From positions 182,435-209,349 of the forward strand of contig MSJH02000793.1 in assembly GCA_001931875.2 (NCBI GenBank): a stretch of 26,915 bases of DNA. The letters run 5' to 3'. Under the pieces are notes generated by a model that did no database searches, was not told the DNA's origin, and saw nothing but the letters and a program-made list of their open reading frames with translations. This document shows positions 1-10,240 of the stretch, piece by piece. Origin of the DNA: Byssochlamys sp. IMV 00236. Its lineage: Eukaryota > Ascomycota > Eurotiomycetes > Eurotiales > Thermoascaceae. The position numbers were made by a program, and so were the translations under genes. Numbering within the stretch: position 1 is the stretch's first letter; the number at the start of each line of letters is the position of its first letter.

Positions 1-287
1 AAAAAAAAAAAAAAACAACATAGCCGCTTCGCCACATAGAAGGCTCTAGGCATATTAGTTAGAGTACCTGCTTACTATAGTCTACATCTATACATAGTAG
101 TAGTAGTTTTAGAAAATAGACTATAGACTACTGCAAGTGTTTTTGTTTTTGCCTTTTTTTTTTACCTTTTTTTTCTGTCTAGCCTCGTGATGTAGTTAAA
201 TGTGGCAGTGGCAGGGGCAGTGGCAATGTCGATTAGGTCGGGCGAAAAAAAAAAAGAGAAAAGTTGCCTGGAGAAAAAGTGGCTACG
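1..287. other. Left flank of retrotransposon, no gene
   Basis: AT-rich, low-complexity sequence with A and T homopolymer runs, a short TAG microsatellite near 98-110 and a GGCAGTGG-type imperfect repeat near 204-226. I see no coding potential. The window opens on a run of 15 A, which may be a contig edge. The last five bases before the LTR, CTACG at 283-287, are the candidate left copy of the target-site duplication. Confidence 0.6.
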
Positions 288-430
288 TGTCATGGATGAC
301 AACCCCCAGATCTCGCGGGGTCACGTGACCTACCGGTCACGTGACCCACCCAGCACCCAGTGTACTTAGGCTTTTCGGATCCTAGGATCTTTTCTGATCC
401 TTAATGAGAATACCTTCAATCCCGACATCA
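288..430 (+). repeat. 5' LTR (143 bp)
   Basis: Begins TGTCATGGATGACA, itself an inverted repeat, and ends GACATCA, giving the usual TG...CA ends. It holds two copies of the 12-bp palindrome GGTCACGTGACC at 319-330 and 335-346, separated by TACC. It matches the 3' LTR except for the 4-nt spacer (3 changes) and three single transitions near the end. The base composition is normal, unlike the AT-rich interior that starts immediately after it. An alternative right end at 427 (TGT...ACA) would also be canonical. I could not identify a tRNA primer-binding site downstream, perhaps because mutation has erased it. Confidence 0.9.
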
Positions 431-1000
431 TTATATTCTCATTCTTTTTATTAATTTTCTTTATTAACCTAATCTTAAAGGGTCTAGATTATTAAGTAAA
501 CCTTTAGACTTACAATACAAACTGTCTAGAACCCTGATAAACTACAGCCGACCGCAGCTTATTAAGGTAGATAATAGAGGACTATACCTTAAAATAACTG
601 TAATTTTTGGAAGACTGCAGTTTTCATAAGAGGACTATAAAGAACTAAGATAGTTTATAAAGCGCTATAGTTACAAATAACAAGATCTTATTATAACAAT
701 TTATATATAACTATAAGATTAGGCAGGATAGCCAATCCTCAATCTATAGACAATAGGGAGACCGGCCTTAATACTGGAAATCCTATAATATCTCTAAATT
801 ACTAAGGACTAAATAAAGACTAGTAAAATCCCCTATAAAATAGCAATAATAAACAACAATAACATAGAATATCTTTAATAATAATAAAAATATAAGAACA
901 GTCCCATATAGAGGCACTAGCAGATAATATAATAGCTAGAGCAATAGAGCTATTTAGATGCTTGCAGGAAGTTTAATAAAAATTGGCTTAAGGGGGAAAC

Positions 1001-2100
1001 AACGGCGCCCTACCATAAATCCAGTAGCCTTATATCCCGCAGCTATATATCCCGCAGCTATATATCTAGCAGCTATTATAGATACAATAGCAGCAGTCTA
1101 GGCTAGCAGCAGCGCTGCAAATATAAATCCAATAACTCTAATAACAGCTGGAGACCTTAATCTAGCAAGAATAAGCATAGAGCGCAGTATAATCTAATAA
1201 TAGCAGCGGTTAGAATTTAGGGGTATCTATAATATCAGTTAATAAAAAACCTAAACTCTAATACCTAAAGGCGTTCAATAGGTTAGCAGAAAAACTTAGG
1301 TATTAGATTATAAAATTTAATAAATAGCTTAATAATAAAACACTGCACGATACTAGGGAGCAAATATTCTATCTTTACTTATATATAAAAGGCAGGATAA
1401 AAAGACGCTTAATAACTTTAAAGATTAATAACCTAGAAGATTTAATATTCTAGAATTATATACTATTATATTATTGGCTACTAGATTATTATAGACTAGT
1501 AAATATTAAGGTTATTATTATATAAAAAATATTCGACCTCTAATAATATTTTAATTAACTGCTCTAAGATTTTATTAATAAATTCAAAATTATTATAGCA
1601 GACCTAGATTAGAATAATATAGCGCTAAATAATATGTTTAGCTATAAGCTAATGCCGCGCATTATCTATAAGATATATTAAGGATATTTTACTTACCCTC
1701 CAGCCTTATATATAGAATAGAAATAAGCGGCCCAGCAGGTAGAGCTCTATATATAAAAAAAAAGACATTATATAAAATAATTATCTTAAGACTATTATAG
1801 TTATTTTAATTCAGGCAGATTCTTTAATACGCAGAACTAGTTACTAAATAGGGAAATAATAATAAATAATAAGGGATAAGAATAAGATTATAAGAAATCT
1901 CTGCAGACCTCTTATAATAATAAGAGATATAATCTACTTAATAAGGAATAGAAGAGATAATATAATAAGGGCCTTTATTTAAGATATAGAGAGAAGAGCT
2001 ATTAAAAAAAATAATACCTAAAGGCTTTTTAATCAGCAGAAGCTACAGGTATAAAAAATTAGAGGGGGAATTAACTTTAAGGGCTTATTCCCCTTAAAAT
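1001..2100 (+). pseudogene. Decayed retrotransposon gag
   Basis: Read in the frame of positions 2 mod 3, this stretch makes a continuous Gag-like protein if TAA/TAG are ignored, and I noticed no TGA. The N-terminal part carries Gln/Ala-rich repeats. The middle (about 1270-1720) matches the usual fungal Gag fold region, with FINKFKIIIADLD near 1571-1609. A zinc knuckle of CX2CX4HX4C type lies at 1976-2017, with its cysteines and histidine turned to Tyr and its Trp to a stop, all G-to-A or C-to-T changes. Both borders are approximate because the start codon may itself be mutated. Gag would package element RNA into virus-like particles; this copy cannot. Confidence 0.75.
1031..1075 (+). repeat. 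Three tandem 15-nt units in gag
   Basis: The unit TATATCCCGCAGCTA occurs at 1031-1045 and 1046-1060, and with two changes at 1061-1075. The 15-nt period keeps the gag frame, so it would encode a five-residue repeat in the N-terminal region. The spared copies suggest slippage after, or local escape from, the mutation that affected the rest. Confidence 0.8.
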
Positions 2101-5100
2101 AGGCCTAAATAGAATACTATTATAGTATTAATAAATAACACAAGTATTATATAAATTTAGGCATTATTATCTTATATACTAATATCTAGGAGGATTAAAG
2201 TATTTATTTTAGTTGCGGCGTCCTTAGCTAAAAAGAGTATTATATTATTAACAGCATTAATTAATAATAATATAGATATAAACTGCATTAATATAATAAT
2301 AATAGGATAGATTAAGGGAATCCGCCTAATATTAGGACTAGTCTTGCTATTAAGAATATAGGATATTAATAATATAAAGCTGGCTAAACTAATAAAGCAT
2401 TACTTTAAATTATATTGCATAGTATTAGAAAAAGAAACAGAACTCTATATATTTAGAGTATTACTAATAGCATTTAATATAATTCTTAGCCTACTATAAT
2501 TAATATTAGAGAATCTATTAATTAACTAAAATAAAGAAACTATCTTAGAGCAACTAGCTAAGCAGTAAAAGCTCTTAGAAATAGGATATATAATAAAAAT
2601 AAAAGAGGATATAAAAGATAATACTAAAAAAAGATTTATATTTATACCCTATTTAGGCTTACTATTAGCAACAATAAACTTAAAAAATAAAGAAAACTTA
2701 GTTACTATTAAAATACTATAATAGTATATAGATCTGACCTAAGTATTTAGTAAAAAAGAGGCTAAATGCCTGCCCCTACAGAGACTAGGCATTAACTACA
2801 AGATTAACCTTATTAAAGGGGCAGTACTACTATATAGACTATACTATCATTTATTAAAGCAAGAGTCAGAACTACTTAATAAGTTTCTTAATAAGGGGTT
2901 AAAATGCAGATATATTCAGCCCTCTAATATATTATGCGCCTTACTACTATTATTTATACCTAAAGCGCCTAGAATTTTATAATTTTATATAGATTTTAGG
3001 GCTATTAATAAGAGAATACTTAAGAATAAATACTTAGTTCTAATAATAGATAATCTATTCTTAAGATTATAAAATACAGTTATCTTTACCTATTTAAACC
3101 TCTGCTTAGTATACTATCTAATCCGCATAGTAGAGGGATATAAATAAAAAACAGCTTTTTATATAAGATATAGACTATTTAAATAGCAGATAATATTATT
3201 TAGTCTCTATAATACCCCGGCAATATTTTAGGCATTTATAGACTTAGTACTCAGATAATATATTAACAAATACTGCGTAATATATCTAAATAATATACTT
3301 ATCTTTAGCTGCAATAAGAAGCTTTATATATAATATATAAAAGCAGTTCTTTAGAGCTTATTAGACAATAACCTATTTTGCAAATTAGAGAAATATCTAT
3401 TCTCTATTAATAGAGTTATATTCTTAGAGTTTATAATTATATCCTAAGGGATAGCAATAAATAAATAATAAATAAAGACTATTACTACCTAGCTTACGCC
3501 AACATTAATAATAAGCTTAATCTAATTCCTTAGGTTCTGCAATTTCTATTATCAGTTTATTAGATATTATAATTATATTATCCTTTTATTAACTTAACTT
3601 ATAAAACATAATATACTATTTATATGGGGAGAAGAAGCCTAGATAAGCTTCTAGATATTTAAGAAATGCTTTATAGAGGCGCTATTATTAAAGCATTTTA
3701 ACCTGAATAGATAGCATTTATTAGAGACTAATATAAGCGGGTTTATAAGGTTAGCAATACTAAGCTAGGTTTTTAAAAATAAAATACAATATCCTATTAT
3801 ATTCTATAGCGCAAAATTTATAGATATAAAATTATAATGGCCAATATATAAGCAGGAATTATTTGCTATTATTAATACCTTTAAAGTCTAGAGATATTTC
3901 CTAATTAGAATAACTAAACCAATTGAAATAATTATAGACTATAATAATTTAAAACATTTCTTAATAATACAGATCTTATCCTAGAAATAGGCTAAATAAA
4001 TAGAATATCTCTTACAGTTTTATTTCTATATTAAGCATAGATTTAAGAAGCATAACCCAGCCAACGGCCTATTACAGCGAGATAACTATAAATTATAATA
4101 AAGGCCAGAGAATATATTAGTATAACTCTTTCAGATCGGCATAATATAATATATAAAGAAATACTAATATTCTAAGATATAATTATAAGATCTATCTTTA
4201 AATTAAGATTAGGGACGGGATACCTCCCTATAGGACAGAATAAAGCATAGTTATACTAAAGAGATAAAAATAATAATATAAACCTGGCCAAAAGTTTATT
4301 AAGATAAGAATAATAATATTTTCTACTATAACCGCACTAAGGTATATATTCTTATAGAAAAACTACAGCTAATTATTCTTTATAAATTTTATAACTTAAG
4401 AGCGGGCGGCTATTAAAGCAAGGACTCTATAATTAAAAAAATTAAAAAATAAATATTCTGGCCTAGACTAGCATTAATAATAGCAGATTATATCTAGGAT
4501 TACCCTGTATACTAAAGAGCGAAGACAGCGCAAAGATATTATAATATTCTAATAGCACTACTAGTGCCTAATAAACTATAAGACTATATTGCAATAGATT
4601 TTATTTTAGGACTTCCTAAAAGTATAAATAGTTCAGGATTAAGCTATTTAATAATCTTAGTATTTATAGATTATTTCAGCAAGATAAGCTATTTTATAGC
4701 ATATATTATAGAAACTAATATAAGAACCTTTACCTAACTTTATATTAAGAATATATTCTGTTTATATAGTATATAAAAATCTATTATCTCAGATAGAGGG
4801 TCTCTATTTATATTAAGCTTCTAGACAATATTAGCTAAGGCCCTTAATATAAATTACCAGTTATTAATAATATTCTACCCTTAAACTAATAGTATAACAG
4901 AATAGTTAAATTAAATATTAAAATAATATCTGAGGATATTTATAAATTAGCAATAAAATAACTAGGCTTAATTACTAGCAATTATAGAGTATACCTATAA
5001 TAATTCTTATCGGGCAGCAATAAGAATATCCCTATTCTTTATCTACTATAGTAGATACTTAAAATTATTAGGCTTAACTAAGATTCCTATTAATAATAAT

Positions 5101-5740
5101 ACTAATATAATATAATTTATATAAGACTTTTAGAAACTATATAAAGAGTTAGTTAAATATCTCTTATTACTCTAGAATTAAATACTTAAGAAGTCTCTAG
5201 ATAAGCTAATAAAGTTCAAAATTGGCAATAAAGTCCTTTTTAATATAAAATACTTATATATAAATAGACCTAGCAAAAAACTAAATAGCAAATATTAAAA
5301 TCCTTTTAAAGTCTTAGCTAAGATCGGCCCCTAAGCTTACTGCCTGAAACTGCCTCCTTTATACCAGATATATCTAGTATTCTATATATCCTTACTATCC
5401 CTATAAAAACAAAATAAATTATATAAAAAACTAGAGCGAGAACTACTAATTTAAGTCTTAGATAATACAGGGCAATATAAGGAGTAAAAAGTTAATAAAA
5501 TACTTAATGCTAAGGGCCATAATAAAATATTAAAATATCTTATAAAATAATATAGTTATAGATATTATAAGAACATATAAGAGCCAGCTAAATATATTAA
5601 GAATATACTTAAAGCAGTAAGATAATATTAGATATTAATAAGAAAGCTTACCTATACGCTAGAGGCAGTATAATATTTTTATTCTAAATACCTCTTTACA
5701 CCGGGTCTAATACCTAACAGTTAAAGGAAGGCTAAGCGAT
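2101..5740 (+). pseudogene. Decayed pol: PR-RT-RNaseH-IN-chromodomain
   Basis: One frame (positions 1 mod 3) carries every Pol domain over 3.6 kb without an indel. The protease active site near 2257-2300 has its D-S/T-G changed to Asn codons. The RT covers about 2750-3480; its YxDD box at 3283-3294 reads YLNN, and the other catalytic Asp near 3100 is also Asn. The upstream block has TAG at the expected Trp and Gln codons. RNase H is at about 3690-3930, and its first Asp has become Asn. The integrase HHCC finger (about 4370-4520) has His and Cys turned to Tyr; the DDE core begins DYIAIDFILGLP at 4582, followed by ISDRG near 4786. A chromodomain (about 5470-5640) includes EPAKYI at 5581-5598. 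Gag lies in a different frame (-1 relation), so Pol was probably made by frameshifting. Confidence 0.9.
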
Positions 5741-6030
5741 AGAACTTGCTATTTAGGGCCAGAATTAAGCGGAGAAATCTGCTATTTAGAGCTTTTATAT
5801 ATATAGACTATATCTTAATAAGCTGAGCAGTTAATCTGCTGTTTAAAACAATAGAGTATTAAGTTAAGACTATATATGTATAGGGATATAATTGAGTTAT
5901 AGATAAGCTAAATAGGCTATTTTATTCTATTTCCTTAAGTCAGTAGATAAGCTAAGTTGGCTGTTTAGATCCTGAGAATAAAATAAGGTATAGATAGCGA
6001 CCTAATAGCTGAGCTATAAGATAGCTGTTT
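5739..6030 (+). repeat. Diverged repeats with small hairpins after pol
   Basis: About six imperfect copies of a motif like CTGCTRTTTAGA occur at roughly 5744, 5780, 5836, 5913, 5958 and 6019. Four are preceded by AGCT(A/G)A-type sequence at 5821, 5907, 5950 and 6007, so each can pair with its own right half (for example AGCAG-TTAAT-CTGCT at 5826-5840). This spacer contains TGA stops in the pol frame, so it is probably not coding. I do not know its role; it may be an RNA structure of the element or a decayed tandem repeat. Confidence 0.45.
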
Positions 6031-6216
6031 AGAGATAGCGCATATACGCCTATTAATAAAAGCCTCACCGAGAGACTGAATGTGAGGTTTAACCAGATAA
6101 GTGAATATCTTCAACATTTACATCCCTAATCTTTAACGCCGACATCTCTTCAACATCTGCATCTTATTAACCAGACTTGACGGAATTAAATCCTTACTAA
6201 AGACAACACCAACAAC

Positions 6217-7683
6217 ATAAACATAGATAAAAGCATATAAGAATCAGAAGATAATAACTCGCCGATTAATAAAAGGCCGTCTTTTAATTTAATAGAGGAA
6301 TTTTCAGATAAGATAAAGAAAGAAGTAAGGCAAGTAGTTAGAGAACTAGACAATACTATAATTCTTAATAACTTACTAAAAATATTTGCTTTACTTATTG
6401 TATATTATATTTATATAAATAATTAATAAGGACTATAACAGATTAACTGTATAATAATCCAGAAAGATATAGATATAATTAGGAATAATAGATAGACCCC
6501 GTAAATTTATCCAACTAGATTAATATCTTTAAAGAAACTAAAGTCCCAATATAGGGTTTATATTAGCTATATTCTTAAGGACTATCTAGTAAGCCTAGAG
6601 AAACTAAAGAATTAGTAAAAGAGAAAGGATACTGCTATTTAATAAGGGATTATTATTCTATTAAAACCCAAGATATTAGCCTACTAAAAGGCAAGCAGTA
6701 ATATATACCTCTGTGTAATAAAAGGTGCCCTGAAGCTATATATATACCAGTTTATAAACAGATAAAGATAGATAGTGCCACTAGCTAATATAGCGGAAGA
6801 ATTAAATATAACAGATATTATAATAAAACTAGTATTAATAAATAATAATAAAAAGCTCCGATAAGTAACTATATATAATCTAGAAATATAGACTTATACT
6901 ATTAAAATAAAGCTATATATAGCGGCAAGGGATATAAACAAGGAGGAAGAGAAACTGAACTTCGCCATACCAGATATTAAAGCACTAAATATATTAGCTT
7001 TCGCTAAGGCGATTTCCAGGAGACTGGATAATCTCTCTAACTACTAACAGTTACCTCTAGCCCGCGATGCTACGAATCACACCAGCAACCTAATTATACT
7101 CAAGGAAAGAAATACATCAGAATAAAGCAACAACAGAGACTAAAGAACTGCAATAGAACAGACTAATAATAGAGACCAAGGAATCGCGGAATAAGGCAAT
7201 AATAAAGATCAAGGAATCACAACAGAACTAGGCGATAACAGGAATGATTAAGACTAGCAAGTCCCCGACACATATATCTGGGACAAGGATAACAGTCCTC
7301 TAGATATATTAAATAATAGTTCACTAGCAATAGTAGAAGATAATAATAGAGTTAATAACTCAGAGATAAAGTTAGAACAATTTATCTATAGGACCCTTAT
7401 TAACTTAATATCAGAATAAGAGATAATATTAGCAGATATAAATATTAATTCTAAACAGATAATAAAAACTGAACTAGATGTTATAGCACCGGTAATTAAC
7501 CTCACCAATAATAAACCTATTAAGAGGGAAGCTGCTTATAATCTAACTATCTCATAGAACAAAAACTGCAGAAAAGTTATTAAACTAGAGGGACTGGATA
7601 TTTCTAAAGCAATCTCCCTACTCGGGAATCTGGCCAAGAGAGACTAAAGCGGCTGGATATTTAGCGAAGAAGAAGCGGCGTAA
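6217..7683 (+). pseudogene. Third decayed retroelement frame, unassigned (~488 codons)
   Basis: In frame 1 mod 3, from an ATA that could be a mutated ATG at 6217 to TAA at 7681-7683, about two dozen internal stops occur and all are TAA or TAG; I find no TGA. In the preceding spacer the same frame has four TGA codons. This is what an ORF hit only by CpA-to-TpA mutation looks like. The conceptual product is rich in Lys, Glu, Asn and Ile, with a charged helical N-terminal half (about 6250-6630), an Asn/Glu-rich low-complexity stretch (about 7120-7260) and an acidic end with EEEAA before the stop. I recognise no protease, RT, integrase, zinc-knuckle or membrane-anchor motif. It could be an accessory or env-position gene of the element, a captured host gene, or part of a nested element. 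The identification as a former ORF is moderately firm; its function is unknown. Confidence 0.6.
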
Positions 7684-7708
7684 TATTTATAAGATATTCT
7701 TCCTATAA

Positions 7709-7729
7709 TTTTTTTTTTTTTTTTTTTTT
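7709..7729 (+). repeat. T21 tract at edge of RIP-damaged interior
   Basis: Twenty-one consecutive T bases follow the third frame by 25 nt. Upstream sequence is heavily TpA-rich; downstream (7730-8007) composition is ordinary. No target duplication was seen around it, so it is not obviously the tail of an inserted retroposon on the opposite strand. Confidence 0.7.
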
Positions 7730-8007
7730 AGATAGTGTTGCTTGAGACAGTCCTGCTTACTCTCCTTATTATATTCTTGCAACTACATTCAGTGATATTT
7801 CTCTTTTCTGCGACTATATTTGGTGATATTTCTCTTATATACTGCCTTGATTTGAAATTTTGACTGCAGCTACCATAGTGTCCCACGGGGACCTATGGCG
7901 CAGCATGGTGTTTAGAGGCGTATGACAGTATTCAGTAGTATACCATGGTTTTTGATTTAACTTCTAAGACCCTGCGCGGACTCAGGTCCCTCAGGAGGGG
8001 GGGCGAA
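7730..8007 (+). other. Unmutated 3' leader of LTR with polypurine tract
   Basis: This 278-bp non-coding stretch still has many CpA and TpG dinucleotides, in contrast to the interior. Two copies of a short unit (GTGATATTTCTCTT) lie at 7791-7804 and 7823-7836, with similar sequence before each. The purine-rich run at 7993-8007 (AGGAGGGGGGGCGAA) sits immediately before the 3' LTR and is the expected plus-strand primer. Confidence 0.7.
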
Positions 8008-8150
8008 TGTCATGGATGACAACCCCCAGATCTCGCGGGGTCACGTGACCGGCAGGTCACGTGACCCACCCAGCACCCAGTGTACTTAGGCTTTTCGGAT
8101 CCTAGGATCTTTTCTGATCCTCAATGAGAATACCTTCGATCCCGACATTA
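8008..8150 (+). repeat. 3' LTR (143 bp)
   Basis: Direct repeat of 288-430. It contains the same two GGTCACGTGACC palindromes (8039-8050 and 8055-8066), here with spacer GGCA. It ends GACATTA, where the 5' copy has GACATCA, a RIP-type C-to-T change. Candidate target-site copy TTACG follows at 8151-8155. Confidence 0.9.
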
Positions 8151-8565
8151 TTACGCTAATATGGCTCGTGTATAATTTATACGAATACATAGGACTTCTA
8201 AGAGTTGTGAATATATCTATTATTAGGATTTGCGCTATTATTATTATTATTATTATTATTTTCTAATATTCGATATCGAAAAGTAAAGTCTTAGTATATA
8301 AAAAATAAAAAATTAGACTACCTCGCTATATACTCTACTCTACTCTATATTAAACATATACCCGACAGGTAATAATAATAATAATAGCTACATAGAACAA
8401 TTCGATACGAAATTAAGCTGAACTGAGCCGAGTTAAGCTGAGCTGAGCTGAGTTAAATAATTAGTCGAGTCGCGTCGAGTCTCGCGAGTGAGTCAAAATT
8501 TCTGATTGTTGAATCCAGACCAAACCGGTCGGTCCTTAACGATGGAAGTTAAACTTGCTACATAC
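8151..8565. other. Gene-free AT-rich flank with microsatellites
   Basis: No coding signal. It contains a (TAT)n run at 8236-8260, a (TAA)n run near 8370-8386, and a stretch of GAGCTGAGTTAA-like pentamer repeats at 8415-8457 followed by GTCGAGTCGCGTCGAGTC. These are simple-sequence repeats; I see no function. Confidence 0.7.
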
Positions 8566-8567
8566 TA

Positions 8568-8652
8568 CAGTAAATCCCCGCTATAACGAATTTTTTTCCG
8601 TGCCTTATTTAATTCGTTATAGCGGATTATTCGTTATAGCGGGGATTTACTG
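8568..8652. mobile_element. 85-bp MITE, Tc1/mariner-pogo type ends
   Basis: Perfect 23-bp terminal inverted repeats at 8568-8590 and 8630-8652 begin CAGTAAATCCCCGC and are flanked by TA on both sides (8566-8567 and 8653-8654). TA duplication and a CAGT... terminus with a TATAACGAA inner end are typical of pogo/Fot-like Tc1-mariner elements. The centre is only 39 bp and contains an extra partial copy of the right repeat (ATTCGTTATAGCGG at 8612-8625). It has no coding capacity, so it would depend on a transposase elsewhere. Confidence 0.85.
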
Positions 8653-8654
8653 TA

Positions 8655-10240
8655 CAGTACTCTAGCCGTGCGCCGAAGGTAGCCGTGAAAAAAAAAAAAA
8701 TATCAAAAATCAAAAATCAAAATCTGATCTGATCTAAGTTAGTCCCACCGGTGAGGAAATAGGAAGAAAGAAGGAGATTGAAAAATGAGTTTCGGTGAGC
8801 GGGAGCGGGAGCGAGGGTAGGTAATTAATTCTGTATGGTATCCATAAGGCGTAGTAGTGGGGTCTTTGGCTCTGTGGAGGACGCGGGATAATAAGAATGA
8901 TTTGGGGGATGAAGGGAGGGAAGTAAAGTATGGTAGTTAAATAAAGAAATAGGGATAAGTAGTATAATTACCAAGAGATTTGAGGGTATGTTTTTAGATG
9001 GGTAGATAGGTAGGTTGGTTATATGCATATGCATGTGTATGCGTATGCTCTGTCGGTGGTTGCTTTGGGATTACCTACCTACCATAGTTATAGTGACTTT
9101 GATCAAGGGACTATTATACAATAACCATGTTGAATAAAAGCAATAAGAATAGAACTTCAGGTATAACCGTAAAGAAAACAGGAGGTGGATTTAAATTTGC
9201 AGTTTAACACTTCCGGAAGTACACTTGAATATCAGCATTACTATTACGATCTACTGCGCTCTATATATGCTACTGTCTTGATACTTGATGTTATCAATGG
9301 ACATGCTCGCGGCTTTAATATTTTCTTCTAAGACATATACTGAGATTTCTTGCTACTGGCACGGGGACAATAATCTTAGTCAAATCATGTTTTTGGTAAC
9401 TATAGACCTGCCGATATTAACTATTACCATTCGCCATCCTGACAGGACCTTCAAGGGTTACCATGTGCGCGCATTACTTCCCAGCTGGACTTCTTCGCCA
9501 TAATAGAACCAAGACCGAATCTGCAGAGCTGACACGTAGGACTGTGCTGATTCCAGAATTGCAGTACGTCTCATTGGCGAGTCGAGCTTGGCGTCTATGG
9601 CTCAAGCCATATCGGATGTCCTGAGTATATTGAATGCGAGACGGTATCAAACATTGGTCCAATCGATACACGTATATAATAGCATTGGGCACATTACTGA
9701 CCACAGATCCCGACAGTTCGGAATCCAGAGGATGATGTCCATGGCCCATTTCAATATGCATTCAATACAGAGCTGAATTAGGTCCAATGGATAAGGAACC
9801 ATCCGCAGGATCAGCACAGTATAACAGTTCATGCCTAATTTCGTGCGGCGAGGATATCTGGCTAGACTTGTTTCCCTAGAGGAAAGACTGTAAGCAAAGA
9901 CATGATATCACCTGTCGGCATTTCCCCCCGATCCCTATCTATACGGATTCTCACGCTTGTCGGAACGCCATCATCAGCTAAGATTACCAATCTACCAGTT
10001 CTCACTCTAGCTTACTATTCTAGAACAGACCCTAAGTTTGCGGGGTTTTCCGGTATACATAGATCACGAATATCACCCACTATTAATTAACTTTCATCAT
10101 TATTTTGCTTTGTCAGAAGAACAGTTGCTGAATAACCCAACATATACCTTTTCTGACAGCTGCAGCAGACAGGAGGTTTTGATCAACACCGCCTCAGTAA
10201 ACTTTGTCTTTCTGATACTCTATATATCGATCAGCACCCA
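8655..10240. other. Gene-poor stretch, nothing recognised
   Basis: Short overlapping frames of 60-95 codons occur on both strands at 8825-10090. They resemble no family I know, overlap each other and lack convincing splice links. A CA/TG-rich palindromic tract (ATGCATATGCATGTGTATGCGTATGC-like) lies at about 9021-9046. The last 150 bp probably hold the promoter and leader of the downstream hydrolase gene. A decayed gene at 9285-9840 cannot be excluded. Confidence 0.55.

Larger units (their letters stand above)
288..8150 (+). mobile_element. RIP-decayed Ty3/Gypsy chromovirus LTR retrotransposon
   Basis: A complete element of about 7.86 kb: two 143-bp direct repeats starting TGTCATGG, Gag and Pol remnants in order, a polypurine tract before the 3' LTR, and possible 5-bp target-site copies CTACG (283-287) and TTACG (8151-8155). 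The second copy differs by one C-to-T change. The Pol order protease-RT-RNase H-integrase-chromodomain is that of Ty3/Gypsy chromoviruses. The interior is saturated with TpA. Stops are almost all TAA or TAG at sites where family alignment expects Gln or Trp, and acidic catalytic codons have become Asn, the classic signature of repeat-induced point mutation. It cannot encode any protein now. The two LTRs differ at 6 of 143 positions. Confidence 0.93.

Noticed and set aside
5739..6030. CRISPR-like array
   Set aside because: Units are short, diverged and irregularly spaced in a eukaryotic retroelement; no cas genes.
5641..6216. Continuation of the pol frame through to the third ORF as one polyprotein
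   Set aside because: Four TGA codons occur in the spacer, unlike the frames on either side, although TGA could in principle arise from mutated TGG or CGA.
7709..7729. T21 tract as the poly-A tail of a retroposon inserted on the minus strand
   Set aside because: No flanking target duplication or recognisable body was seen on either side.
8825..9034. 69-codon minus frame near the MITE
   Set aside because: It lies in low-complexity sequence, its product is Pro/Leu/His/Ser-biased, and it has no domain or splice partners.
9285..9832. Several overlapping 60-95 codon frames on both strands
   Set aside because: They contradict each other, match no family I know and show no credible introns; treated as chance.
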